From: Planctomycetia bacterium
GTDB taxonomy: Bacteria > Planctomycetota > Planctomycetia > Pirellulales > Thermoguttaceae
Length of the DNA stretch: 47,057 nucleotides
Direction of reading: 5' to 3'
Assembly (NCBI GenBank): GCA_030535245.1
Contig: JAUNBJ010000016.1
Span: 1 to 47,057 of the forward strand
Shown: piece by piece, positions 33,342 to 43,875 of the stretch
Layout: every line of letters starts with the position of its first letter
How positions within the stretch are numbered: position 1 is the first letter of the stretch
Translations under genes and position numbers: made by a program
Notes under the pieces: model-generated
What the model was told of the DNA's origin: nothing
What the model saw: only the letters and a program-made list of their open reading frames with translations
The model's database searches: none

Positions 33342-34853
33342 ATGAAATTCAAAGCCGATGAAATCGCTTCTGTGATTCAGCAGGAGATAAAGCAGTATGA
33401 GTCCAAAATCGACGTCCGCCAGGTCGGGCGGGTTTTGGAGGTCGGAGACGGGATTGCTCAGGTTTACGGCCTGTCCGACGTTATGGCGGGGGAAATGGTC
33501 GAGTTCAGCAACGGCGTGATGGGCCTTGCGTTCAACCTCAACGAGAATTCGGTGGGTGTCATTATTTTGGGTGACTACCTGAAGATCAACGAGGGGGACG
33601 AGGTTCGTTCGACGGGTCGTTTGTTGAGCGTGCCGGTGGGCGAAGCGGTTTTGGGCCGAGTGATTGACCCGTTGGGCAATCCGTTGGATGGCAAGGGACC
33701 GATTCAATCGACCCAGACGCGGCCGGTGGAGAGTGTGGCGCCGAGTATTTCGGAGCGGCAGCCGGTGCGAGAGGCGCTTCAGACAGGTATCAAGGCGATT
33801 GACGCGATGACGCCGATTGGGCGTGGTCAGCGAGAATTGATCATTGGCGACCGCAAGACGGGCAAGACGGCGATCACGATCGACACGATCATCAACCAGA
33901 AGGGGAAAGGCGTCTACTGTTTCTACGTTGCGGTGGGGCAGAAGGAGTCCACGGTTGCGGGTCTGATTGAGACGTTGCGGCAGTATGGTGCGATGGAGTA
34001 CACGACGGTGGTGGTGGCGGGTGCGTCCTCTCCGGCTCCGTTGCAGTACATTGCTCCGTATGCGGGGACGGCGATGGCGGAGTATTTCACGTACAATGGT
34101 GGGCATACGCTTTGTGTTTACGACGACCTTTCCAAGCAGGCGGTGGCGTATCGTCAGCTTTCGTTGCTGATGCGACGTCCGCCGGGACGTGAGGCGTATC
34201 CGGGCGACGTGTTTTACTGTCACAGTCGTTTGTTGGAGCGTTCGTGCAAGTTGAGCGACGCGAAGGGGGGCGGTTCCCTGACGGCGCTTCCGATCATCGA
34301 GACGTTGGAAGGTGAGGTTTCGGCGTACATTCCGACGAACGTGATTTCGATTACGGACGGGCAGATTTACTTGCAGCCGGACTTGTTCTTTGCGGGGCAG
34401 CGTCCTGCGATGAACGTCGGTATTTCGGTGAGCCGTGTAGGGGGTTCCGCGCAGATTCCGCTGATGAAGAAGGTGGCGGGCGGTATGCGGTTGGACCTTG
34501 CGGCATTCCGCGAGTTGGAAGCGTTCGCGCAGTTGGGAACGGATTTGGATGCGGCGACGCAGAAGAGTCTGGATCGTGGGTATCGGGTGAACGAGCTGCT
34601 GAAGCAGGGAATTTGTAAGCCGATGCACGTGGTCGATCAGGTGGTGAGCATTTACGCTGCGACGCGTGGTTATTTGGACAACGTACCGGTTTCTCGGGTG
34701 CAGGAGTATGAGGAAAGGCTTCTGGAATACTTCCATGCAAACGAGCAGGCGGCGTGGGACAAGATTGCCTCGGTTGGCAAGCTGGAACCTGAAGTGGAAG
34801 ACGAGCTGAAGCGGGTCATTGGCAAATTCACCGAGGATTTTCTCGCGAAGTAA
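33342..34853 (+). CDS. atpA: ATP synthase F1 subunit alpha
   Basis: This 503-residue protein has the standard length. It has the N-terminal barrel ([11 protein letters not shown] ... [12 protein letters not shown]), the P-loop [10 protein letters not shown] (about 169-178), a [12 protein letters not shown] segment, [20 protein letters not shown] and the catalytic-site Arg region [10 protein letters not shown] (about 364-373). It forms the non-catalytic nucleotide sites of F1. Nothing unusual was seen. Confidence 0.97.
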   Translation: MKFKADEIASVIQQEIKQYESKIDVRQVGRVLEVGDGIAQVYGLSDVMAGEMVEFSNGVMGLAFNLNENSVGVIILGDYLKINEGDEVRSTGRLLSVPVGEAVLGRVIDPLGNPLDGKGPIQSTQTRPVESVAPSISERQPVREALQTGIKAIDAMTPIGRGQRELIIGDRKTGKTAITIDTIINQKGKGVYCFYVAVGQKESTVAGLIETLRQYGAMEYTTVVVAGASSPAPLQYIAPYAGTAMAEYFTYNGGHTLCVYDDLSKQAVAYRQLSLLMRRPPGREAYPGDVFYCHSRLLERSCKLSDAKGGGSLTALPIIETLEGEVSAYIPTNVISITDGQIYLQPDLFFAGQRPAMNVGISVSRVGGSAQIPLMKKVAGGMRLDLAAFRELEAFAQLGTDLDAATQKSLDRGYRVNELLKQGICKPMHVVDQVVSIYAATRGYLDNVPVSRVQEYEERLLEYFHANEQAAWDKIASVGKLEPEVEDELKRVIGKFTEDFLAK

Positions 34854-34871
34854 CCTTAAACGGGCGGAATC

Positions 34872-35762
34872 ATGGCAAAGACGAAGACACTGAACAAGCG
34901 GCGAAAGTCGATTCGCAGCATCCGTAAAATCACGCGAACGATGGAGTTGATCTCCACGGCGTGTTATCGTCGGGCGATGGACCGAGCGGTGAACGCGCGG
35001 GCGTTTACCGAGCGGCTGACGCGGATGGTGCGGAATCTGGCGGTATCGGGGGCGGAGGTATCGCATCCGCTCTTGACGGCACACGCGGAGGAGAAGAACG
35101 TAACGCTTTTGGTGTTGTCGAGCAATCGCGGGTTATGCGGCGGTTACAACGGCAGCATTCTTCGGGTGGCGTATCAGCGGTGGAAGGAGTTGCTTTCTGG
35201 CGAGAAGGTGGCGAATCCGGCGTTGGTGGTATCGGGCAAGCGGGGGATTTCGTACTTTCGGTTTCGGAAGGTGCAGCCTTCGCAGACGTACACGCAGTTC
35301 GAGGACAAGCCGACGTTTGACGAGGTGGATCAGATTGCGCAGGAATATCTGGAGATGTACCTGACGGGCAAGCTGGATCGGCTGGAGATCGTTTATACGA
35401 AGTTCTTTTCGATGTCGAAGCAGGCGGTGGTTCACGAGACGTTATTACCGTTGACGGAGATAGGTTCGGGCGACGACGGCGCATCGCAGGAGGTGAAGGG
35501 GATTGCGGAATACGATTTTCTTCCCAGTGCGGAGAGTATTTTGAGTGAAGTGGTTCCTCAGAGTTTCAAGGCGAAGTTGTTCAAATGTTTTCTGGACGCG
35601 GCGGTGAGCGAACAGATAGCGCGTATGGTTGCGATGAAGGCGGCCACGGAGAATGCGGATTCGATGATTCAGACGTTGACCATGGCGGTGAACCGTTCGC
35701 GTCAGAGTCAGATTACGGGCGAGCTTACCGAGCTTATCGGTGGGGTCGAGGCCCTGAAATAA
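34872..35762 (+). CDS. atpG: ATP synthase F1 subunit gamma
   Basis: The central rotor shaft has 296 residues. The N-terminal helix reads KRRKSIRSIRKITRTMELIS, the conserved middle has SSNRGLCGGYNGSILR, and the C-terminal helix ends RQSQITGELTELIGGVEALK. All match the family. The loop with SYFRFRKVQPSQTYTQF differs from common forms but lies in the variable Rossmann-like domain. It ends 48 bases before atpD. Confidence 0.96.
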   Translation: MAKTKTLNKRRKSIRSIRKITRTMELISTACYRRAMDRAVNARAFTERLTRMVRNLAVSGAEVSHPLLTAHAEEKNVTLLVLSSNRGLCGGYNGSILRVAYQRWKELLSGEKVANPALVVSGKRGISYFRFRKVQPSQTYTQFEDKPTFDEVDQIAQEYLEMYLTGKLDRLEIVYTKFFSMSKQAVVHETLLPLTEIGSGDDGASQEVKGIAEYDFLPSAESILSEVVPQSFKAKLFKCFLDAAVSEQIARMVAMKAATENADSMIQTLTMAVNRSRQSQITGELTELIGGVEALK

Positions 35763-37256
<1,494 letters not shown>

Positions 37257-37277
37257 TCCACGCAGGGGAGCGAAACC

Positions 37278-37679
37278 ATGGAACTGAAATGTGTCGTCGT
37301 TACGCCTGAAAAGACGGTGTTGGATCAGGCCGCAGAGTCGATTACGTTGCCATTATATGATGGCGAGTATGGGATCGAGTGGAATCATACGCCGTTGATT
37401 GGTCGTCTGGGTGCCGGGTTGTTACGCCTTCGGAAGGGGGATCGTGTGGATGCGTATTACGTATCGGGCGGTTTCGTGGAGGTGTTGGCGAACACGGTTT
37501 CGCTGATGACGGCTCGCGCCATACCTGCCGCCGAGATAACGTTGGCGAAAGCGGACGCCGCGATGGTGGAAGCGAAGGCCAAACCGGGCAAATCGGTTCA
37601 GGAAATGGAGATTCGCGATCAGGCGATGCGCGAAGCGCGTGCGATGTTGCGGATTGCGAATCGTAAGCATTCCTCATAG
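37278..37679 (+). CDS. atpC: ATP synthase F1 subunit epsilon
   Basis: This 133-residue protein has the N-terminal beta-sandwich (LKCVVVTPEKTVLDQAAESI, LPLYDGEYGIEWNHTPLIGRLGAG-type core, YVSGGFVEVLANTVSLM) and the C-terminal helical pair that can inhibit F1. It closes the operon. Downstream, 37680-37799 shows only the motif GGGTGCGATCAAA (about 37707), shared with the element ends at 6863 and 7058. Confidence 0.93.
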   Translation: MELKCVVVTPEKTVLDQAAESITLPLYDGEYGIEWNHTPLIGRLGAGLLRLRKGDRVDAYYVSGGFVEVLANTVSLMTARAIPAAEITLAKADAAMVEAKAKPGKSVQEMEIRDQAMREARAMLRIANRKHSS

Positions 37680-37799
37680 CGAATGCTGGCAATTAAAACG
37701 AAACGGGTGCGATCAAATTTTCTGTGTGTCGCACTCATTTCCTTTTCTTGAAGGGGCGTCCGATTAGGAGGGTAGTGTTGCATCCATGTTATAAATAGC

Positions 37800-37966
37800 A
37801 CAAAGTGAGCGCACTAAAAGTTTTTTGAAGGAGAGTTTGAGAGGAAACAATTTTTCAAAAATGTTTCCTCTCAAAAGGTTGGAAGCTCGGTAGTTTTAAC
37901 GATTACGCTTCCAACCTCTGGGGAGGAACCCTTTTGAAAAAGAGGTTCCTCCCCAGAGGCTGGAAT
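37800..37966. repeat. Dispersed hairpin repeat, copy D, with three successive hairpins
   Basis: It contains AAAGTTTTTTGAAGGAGAG and the hairpin GAGAGGAAAC/GTTTCCTCTC (37839-37848/37863-37872) shared with copies A and B. Then follow AGGTTGGAAGC/GCTTCCAACCT (37876-37886/37907-37917) and a perfect 16-bp pair CCTCTGGGGAGGAACC/GGTTCCTCCCCAGAGG (37915-37930/37944-37959), extended on both sides by TTCCA/TGGAA. The last looks like a diverged second version of the first hairpin. It lies between the convergent atp and BspA operons and may stop both, although no T run follows. Confidence 0.8.
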
Positions 37967-37968
37967 TG

Positions 37969-38031
37969 TTATCGTTTCGGAAGGTGGTCGCCTTCGTCGC
38001 TGTATTCAAAACTCGTTTGAGGTGTTGCCAT
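37969..38031 (-). pseudogene. Truncated BspA-like gene, N-terminal stub
   Basis: The ATG at 38031 is preceded by AAGGAGA exactly as in the intact BspA genes. It encodes MATPQTSFEYSDEGDHLPKR and stops. The first ten residues match the N-cap MTTTPKTSFEY of the two intact genes; the match then ends close to repeat copy D, whose hairpin begins 4 bases beyond the stop. This is best explained as a fourth array copy cut by deletion or by repeat insertion. A 20-residue peptide could still be made. Confidence 0.75.
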
Positions 38032-38061
38032 GAATTTCTCCTTAAATGTTGTTTTCATCGG

Positions 38062-39660
38062 CTAAATGGAATCGGTTGCCACAAACGGAACCCTATTTTG
38101 CCTTGCGTACTTTTCCGCCGCCGCCCCTGCCGGAGCGTGAATGGTCAGGCTCTCGCAGCGCAAGAACGCCCATTCTTCAATCTCCATCACACTCCCGGGA
38201 ATCGTGATGGAGGTCAGACCCGTGCAATCATAGAACGCAAACTCTCCAATCGTCTTTACGCCGTCGGGAATGGTGACGGACGCCAGACCCGTGCAGCCAC
38301 GGAACGCATACCCTCCAATCGCCTCCACGCCGTCGGGAATCGTGAAATGTCCCCTTTTTCCGGCAGGGTACACGCACAGTGTCGTTCCATCTTTGGTATA
38401 AACGACCCCCTCCACGCTTTTGAAATGGGGATTTTCCTCTACGACATGAATGGACGCCAACCCCTTGCAGCCTGAGAACGCCCGCTCTCCAATCGTCTCC
38501 ACGCTTCCGGGAATCGTGACGGACGCCAGACCCGTACACTTCTCGAACGCAAGCCTCTCAATCGTCTTCACGCTTTCAGGAATCGACACGGACGTCAGAC
38601 CCTCGCAGCCATAGAACGCAAACGCTCCTATTTCCTTCACCCCCTTGGGAATGGTGATAGACGTCAGCCCCACGCAGCGATAGAACGTCCAGTCTCCAAT
38701 CGCCTCCACGCTTCCGGGAATCGTGAAATGTCCCCTTTTTCCGGCAGGGTACACGCACAGTGTCGTTCCATCTTTGGTATAAAAGATCCCCTCCACGCTT
38801 TTGAAATGGGGATTTTCCTCTGCGACTTGAATGGAGGTCAGACCCACGCAGCTCGCGAACACGCCCTCTCCAATCGTCTCCACACTTCCGGGAATCGTCA
38901 CGGACGCCAGACTCGTGCACCCAGAGAACGCAAACTCTCCAATCGTCTCCACGCTATCGGGAAGCGTCACGGACGTCAGACCCGAGCAGTCGGCGAACGC
39001 CCGGTCTTCAATCGTCTTCACGCCGTCGGAAATCGTAACGGACGTTAGCCCCGTGCAGTCAGAGAACAGCCAACCCCCAATCGCCTCCACGCTGCCGGGA
39101 ATCGTGATGGACTTCAGCCCCGTGCAGCCAGAGAACGCCCCACTCTCAATCATCTTCACGCTCTCGGGAATCGACACGGAGGTCAGACCCTTGCAGCCCT
39201 TGAACGCATACTCTCCAATCGTCCCTACTCCTTCGGGAATCATGAAACTTCCCTTTTTTCCCGCAGGGTACGCGCACAGTGTCGTTCCATCTTTGGTATA
39301 AACGACCCCCTCCACGCTCTTGAGATGAGGATTCTTTTCTTCCACCGGAATCGACATCAGTTCCGTACAGCCAGAGAATGCCCCACCCCCAATCATCTCC
39401 ACACTTTTGGGAATCGTGACGGACGCCAACCTCTCGCACCCAGAGAACGCACCACATTCCATCGTCTCTACACCTTCGGGAATGGTAACGGACGTCAACC
39501 CCGCACAGTCCTCGAACGCCCACTCTCCAATCGTCCGCACCGGCAGACCGTCAATTTCATCCGGAATGACGACGTCCGTTTCTTCGCCGACGAATTCGAT
39601 GATGGTGATGGAATCGTCTTCAACCTGGTATTCAAAACTTGTTTTTGGTGTTGTTGTCAT
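38062..39660 (-). CDS. BspA-like leucine-rich-repeat protein, 532 residues
   Basis: The protein starts MTTTPKTSFEYQVEDDSITI with AGGAGA upstream, and an N-cap up to about residue 50. It then has about 15 LRR_5 units of 23 residues (pattern LTSVTIPxSVxTIGxxAFxGCxG) and ends with a C-cap LTIHAPAGAAAEKYARQ...FVATDSI. Three units are long (58 residues) and carry NPHFKSVEGVVYTKDGTTLC plus YPAGKRGHFTIP. No signal peptide, membrane helix or sorting tail is visible, although BspA relatives are usually surface proteins that bind host or matrix targets. The 36 extra upstream codons were rejected because the motif start and ribosome site fit 39660. It lies 31 bases after its larger paralogue. Confidence 0.88.
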   Translation of the reverse strand: MTTTPKTSFEYQVEDDSITIIEFVGEETDVVIPDEIDGLPVRTIGEWAFEDCAGLTSVTIPEGVETMECGAFSGCERLASVTIPKSVEMIGGGAFSGCTELMSIPVEEKNPHLKSVEGVVYTKDGTTLCAYPAGKKGSFMIPEGVGTIGEYAFKGCKGLTSVSIPESVKMIESGAFSGCTGLKSITIPGSVEAIGGWLFSDCTGLTSVTISDGVKTIEDRAFADCSGLTSVTLPDSVETIGEFAFSGCTSLASVTIPGSVETIGEGVFASCVGLTSIQVAEENPHFKSVEGIFYTKDGTTLCVYPAGKRGHFTIPGSVEAIGDWTFYRCVGLTSITIPKGVKEIGAFAFYGCEGLTSVSIPESVKTIERLAFEKCTGLASVTIPGSVETIGERAFSGCKGLASIHVVEENPHFKSVEGVVYTKDGTTLCVYPAGKRGHFTIPDGVEAIGGYAFRGCTGLASVTIPDGVKTIGEFAFYDCTGLTSITIPGSVMEIEEWAFLRCESLTIHAPAGAAAEKYARQNRVPFVATDSI

Positions 39661-39691
39661 GGAATTTCTCCTTAAGTAAAGTTTTAATCTT

Positions 39692-42600
39692 TCAAATAGA
39701 ATCCGTAGCCACAAACGGAATCTCCTTTTTCCTTGCATGCTTTTCCGCCTCCGAACCCGCCGGGGCATGGATTGTCAGGTTTTCGCAGCCCTTGAACGCC
39801 CCCTTTTCAATCGTCTTTACGCTTCCGGGAATGGTAACGAACGTCAACCCCGTGCACTCCTCGAACGCCCCCTTTTCAATCGTCCACACGCTTTTGGGAA
39901 TCGTGACAGAGGTCAACCCCGTGCAGTGATGGAACGCCCACTCTCCGATCGTCTTTACGCTTCCGGGAATGGTAACGGACGTCAAACCCGTGCAGTCAGA
40001 GAACGTACACGATCCTATCGTTTTTAAACCTTCGGAAATCGTGAGGGATGTCAGGCTCTCGCAGCCCTCGAACGCCCTCGATCCAATCGTCTCCACACCT
40101 TCGGGAATGGTGATGGACGTCAGACCTGCACAGTTGCAGAACGCATACGCTCCAATTATCCGAACTCCTTCGGGAATCGTAAAACTTCCCCTTTTTCCCA
40201 TAGGATGGATGCACAGTATTGCGTCATCCTTCGTATAAACGACCCCATCGACGCTTTTGAAATGAGGGTTCTCTTTAACGACCTTAATGGAAGTCAATCT
40301 CGAACAACCCTTGAACACCCACTCTCTAATCTCCTTCACGCCTTCGGAAATCGTGACAGATGTCAGACTCACGCAGCGATGGAACGCCTTTGTCTCTATA
40401 CTTCCAGAAATCGTGACGGACGTCAGACCCACGCAGTCCTTGAATGCATCCCTTCCGATGGTCCCCACGCCATCGGAAATCGTCACGGAGGTCAGTTTCG
40501 TACAGTCATAGAACGCATTCATTCCAATTGTCTTTACGCTTCCGGGAATGGTAACGGATATTAGCCCTGTGCACTCCTTGAACGCCCCCACTTCAATCGT
40601 CTCCACGCTTCCGGAAATAGTGACGGACGTCAGACCCCTACAGCCAGAGAACGCATACTCACCAATCGTCTTTACGCCTTCGGGAATCATGGCAGAAGTC
40701 AACCCCGTACAACCAGAGAACGCACCCATTCCAATCGTTTCCAAACCTTCGGAAATCGTCACGGATGTCAGGCTCTCGCAGTGATGGAACGCCCACACTC
40801 CAATCGTTTTCACGCCTTCGGAAATCGTGACGGACGTCAGCCCCTTGCAGCCATAAAACGCGCGCTCTCCAATCGTCCGAACTCCTTCGGGAATCGTGAA
40901 ATGCCCTTTTCTTCCCGGAGGGTACGCACACAGCGTCGTTCCATCCTTCGTACAAAGAACTCCATCCACACTTTTGAAATGAGGATTCTCTTCTGCGACC
41001 TGAATAGACGTCAACCTCGTGCAGCCCATGAACGCCTCCACTCCAATCGTCTTTACGCCTTTGGCAATTGTGACGGACGTCAGACCCTTGCACCAAGAGA
41101 ACGCATACTCTCCAATCGTCTTTACACTATCGGGAATCGTAACGGACGTCAGCCCCACGCACCAAGAGAACGCATCTCTTCCAATCTCCTTTACGCCTTC
41201 AGAAATTGTGACGGATGTCAGCCCCTTGCACCAAAAGAACGCCTTGTCTCCAATCGTCTTTACGCCTTCGGGAATCGTGAAATGCCCCTTCTTTCCCGGG
41301 GGGTACACGCACAGCGTTATACCGTCTTTCGTATAAACGACCCCCTCCACGCTTTTGAAATGAGGATTCCTTTCTGCGACCTGAATAGAGTTCAGATTTC
41401 TACATCCCTCGAACGCCCAATATCCAATCGTCTCTACGCTATCGGGAATGGTAATGGATGTCAAACTCGTGCAGTTAGAGAACGCATTCTCTTCAATCGT
41501 CTTTACGCTATCGGGAATGGTCACGGACGCCAGACTCTTGCAGCGAGCGAACGCCCCTCCTCCAATCGTCTTCACGCCTTTGGGAATTGTAACGGACATC
41601 AGACTCTTGCAGCAAGAGAACGTAGTCCCTCCAATCGCCTCCACGCCTTCGGGAATGGTGACGGACACCAGGCTCTTGCAGCGTGAGAACGCCCCCCATA
41701 CGATCTCCACGCCTTCGGGAAGCGTGACGGAAGTCAGACCCACACAGTCCGCGAACACAGCCTTTTCAATCGTCTTCACTCTTCTGGGAATCGTGATAGA
41801 CGTCAACCCTGCGCAGTCCTTGAACGCAAACGCTTCAATCCTCCCCACGCTTTCAGGAATCGTGACGGACGTCAGACCCACACAGTCATAAAACGCCCAG
41901 CTTCCAATCGTCCTCACGCTTTCAGGAATCGTGACGGAAGTCAGACCCACGCAGCCCACGAATGCAGACTCTCCAATTTTCCTCACTCTTTTGGGAATCC
42001 TAAACCTTCCCTTTTTTCCCACAGGGCAACAATACAAAGTCGCTCCATCTTTCGAATAAACAACCCCATCCACACTTTTGAAATCTGGATTTTCCTCCAG
42101 GACTTGAATGGACGTCAGAGCCGTACAGCCCTCGAACATGTAGTTTTGAATCATCTCTACGCCTTCGGGAATCGTGACGGACTTCAAACCCACGCAGCCC
42201 ACGAACGCCCCAGGGCCAATCGTCTTTACGCTTTCGGGAATCCTAAACCTTCCCTTTTTTCCCACAGGGCAACAGTACAATGTCGTTCCATCCTTCGTAT
42301 AAACAACCCCATCCACACTTTTGAAATTTGGATTTTCCTCCAGGACTTGAATGGACGTCAGAGCCGTACAGCCCTCAAACGCCCCCTCTCCAATTATATC
42401 CATGCTTCCGGGAATCGTGACGGACTTCAAACCCACGCAGCCCTCGAACGCAGACGCTCTAATCCACGTCACGCCCTCGGAAATCGTGACGGACTTCAAC
42501 CCCACGCAGCCCTCGAACGCCCCCCCTTCAATTATATCCATGCTTCCGGGAATCGTGATGGACGTCAGACCCACGCAGCCCTCGAACGCCCCGGGTTCAA

Positions 42601-43345
42601 TCGTCTTTATGCCTTCGGGAATCGTGACAGACTTCAACCTGGAACAGCCAGAGAACGTACCCTTTTTAATCACCTCCGTACTTTCGGGAATCACGATGGA
42701 CGTCAGGCCTGTGCAGCCTTCGAACACGCGTTCTTCAATCACCACACCTTTGGGAAGGGCAACGGACGTCAATCCCGAACAGCCCGCAAACGCCCCGGGG
42801 CCAATCGTCTTTACGCTTCCGGGAATGACAACGGAAGTCAGACCCGAACAGCCAGAGAACGTACCCTTTCCAATCGCCTCCATACTTTCGGGAATCACGA
42901 TGGACGTCAGGCCTGTGCAACCTTTGAACACACGCTCTTCAATCATCACATCTTTGGGAAGGGCAACGGACGTCAACCCGGTGCAGCCAGAGAACGCCCC
43001 GGGTTCAATCGTCTTTACGCTTTCGGGAATCGTGACGGACGTCAACCCCACGCAGCCCCAGAACGCCCCCTTTCCAAGGGTCTCCACGCCTTCGGGAATG
43101 GTAATGGATGTCAACCCGGTGCAGTCCATGAACGCACATTTTCCAATTTTCCGTACATTTCCGGGAATCGTCACGGAAGTCAGACTCGCGCAGCCTTTGA
43201 ACCCCCACCATTTAATTGTCCGCACCGGCAGACCGTCGATTTCATCCGGAAGGACGACTTCCGTTTCTTTGCCGATGAATTGGGTGATGGTGATGGAATC
43301 GTTTTCGACTTGGTATTCAAAACTCGTTTTCGGTGTCGTCGTCAT
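39692..43345 (-). CDS. Giant BspA-like leucine-rich-repeat protein, 1217 residues
   Basis: It has the same N-cap (MTTTPKTSFEYQVENDSITI) and C-cap (HAPAGSEAEKHARKKEIPFV...) as the smaller paralogue, with about 42 LRR_5 units between them: 37 short ones of about 23 residues and five long ones of 58 residues containing SVDGVVYTKDG. Each unit ends with a conserved F-x-x-C. Parts show higher-order duplication: a three-unit block with VALPKxVxIEERVF is repeated (about residues 118-250), as are two neighbouring long units with LYCCPVGKKGRFRIP. No signal peptide or anchor is visible. A strong promoter lies upstream at 43680-43652. Long open frames on the opposite strand are by-products of the 69-base periodicity. 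Confidence 0.9.
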   Translation of the reverse strand: MTTTPKTSFEYQVENDSITITQFIGKETEVVLPDEIDGLPVRTIKWWGFKGCASLTSVTIPGNVRKIGKCAFMDCTGLTSITIPEGVETLGKGAFWGCVGLTSVTIPESVKTIEPGAFSGCTGLTSVALPKDVMIEERVFKGCTGLTSIVIPESMEAIGKGTFSGCSGLTSVVIPGSVKTIGPGAFAGCSGLTSVALPKGVVIEERVFEGCTGLTSIVIPESTEVIKKGTFSGCSRLKSVTIPEGIKTIEPGAFEGCVGLTSITIPGSMDIIEGGAFEGCVGLKSVTISEGVTWIRASAFEGCVGLKSVTIPGSMDIIGEGAFEGCTALTSIQVLEENPNFKSVDGVVYTKDGTTLYCCPVGKKGRFRIPESVKTIGPGAFVGCVGLKSVTIPEGVEMIQNYMFEGCTALTSIQVLEENPDFKSVDGVVYSKDGATLYCCPVGKKGRFRIPKRVRKIGESAFVGCVGLTSVTIPESVRTIGSWAFYDCVGLTSVTIPESVGRIEAFAFKDCAGLTSITIPRRVKTIEKAVFADCVGLTSVTLPEGVEIVWGAFSRCKSLVSVTIPEGVEAIGGTTFSCCKSLMSVTIPKGVKTIGGGAFARCKSLASVTIPDSVKTIEENAFSNCTSLTSITIPDSVETIGYWAFEGCRNLNSIQVAERNPHFKSVEGVVYTKDGITLCVYPPGKKGHFTIPEGVKTIGDKAFFWCKGLTSVTISEGVKEIGRDAFSWCVGLTSVTIPDSVKTIGEYAFSWCKGLTSVTIAKGVKTIGVEAFMGCTRLTSIQVAEENPHFKSVDGVLCTKDGTTLCAYPPGRKGHFTIPEGVRTIGERAFYGCKGLTSVTISEGVKTIGVWAFHHCESLTSVTISEGLETIGMGAFSGCTGLTSAMIPEGVKTIGEYAFSGCRGLTSVTISGSVETIEVGAFKECTGLISVTIPGSVKTIGMNAFYDCTKLTSVTISDGVGTIGRDAFKDCVGLTSVTISGSIETKAFHRCVSLTSVTISEGVKEIREWVFKGCSRLTSIKVVKENPHFKSVDGVVYTKDDAILCIHPMGKRGSFTIPEGVRIIGAYAFCNCAGLTSITIPEGVETIGSRAFEGCESLTSLTISEGLKTIGSCTFSDCTGLTSVTIPGSVKTIGEWAFHHCTGLTSVTIPKSVWTIEKGAFEECTGLTFVTIPGSVKTIEKGAFKGCENLTIHAPAGSEAEKHARKKEIPFVATDSI

Positions 43346-43376
43346 GGAATTTCTCCTTAAATATTGTTTTCACCAG

Positions 43377-43584
43377 TTAAATGGCGTCCGTTGCCACAAA
43401 CGGAATCTCCTTTTCCCCTGCATACTTTTCCGCCACCGAACGGATCGTATTTCATCCCCCGCACCGGCAGATCGTCGATTTCATCCAGAATACGACTTTC
43501 GTCTCAACACCTATGAATTTTACAATTACGATGGAGTTCTTTTTCAGCCTTACATTCAAAACTTTTTAGGGTATTGTTGTTAAG
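43377..43584 (-). pseudogene. Collapsed BspA-like copy (caps only)
   Basis: Reading on the minus strand, the first part matches the DNA of the N-cap of the intact genes (ACAACAATACCC..., then TCCATCGTAATTGTAAAATT and GAAATCGACGATCTGCCGGT), but with a lost ATG, an early TAA and frameshifts. It then passes directly into the C-cap SVAEKYAGEKEIPFVATDAI and stop. All repeat units are missing, as expected if recombination deleted the whole LRR array. It is the first copy behind the array promoter and 31 bases from the next gene. Confidence 0.8.
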
Positions 43585-43651
43585 TGGAATTTCTTCTTAA
43601 AGGACGGGCACCTTCCCCAAACGGCCTTCAGGAGGCTTGACCACGGATTTC

Positions 43652-43680
43652 ATTGTAACATCGATCATTCGTGTTGTCAA
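43652..43680 (-). promoter_or_regulatory. Sigma70-type promoter of the BspA-like array
   Basis: On the minus strand a perfect TTGACA (43680-43675), a 17-base spacer and TACAAT (43657-43652). Transcription from about 43645 would run through the collapsed copy into both intact genes. The rest of 43585-43875 shows only an inverted pair CGAGAATC/GATTCTCG (43801-43808/43831-43838). Confidence 0.75.
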
Positions 43681-43875
43681 GCAAAGAGATGGGAGGCCCC
43701 CCAAGTCCAGAATACCCCGGAAATACCCTGTCCGCACCATGTGCACAATAGGAAAGGACAGGCACATTGAGCCGCCGTGCGACAACGCACGAAAATCCAC
43801 CGAGAATCAAAAACCTGCAAAGTTATGAGGGATTCTCGTCCGTTGGCGAAACCTCCTCCGGATAACGTATCTGTG

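Noticed and set aside
39661..39768. An Arg-rich 36-residue N-terminal extension of the smaller BspA gene
   Set aside because: It reads through the end of the upstream paralogue in another frame; the ATG at 39660 has the same ribosome site as the paralogue.
38062..43345. A strongly periodic (69-base) region that could be mistaken for a CRISPR or satellite array
   Set aside because: The period equals 23 codons, one frame is open throughout on the minus strand, and the translation is a clear LRR_5 pattern with caps.
42104..43583. Long open frames (410-418 residues) on the plus strand opposite the BspA gene
   Set aside because: They follow from the periodic codon pattern of the real minus-strand gene; no ribosome site or recognisable protein features.
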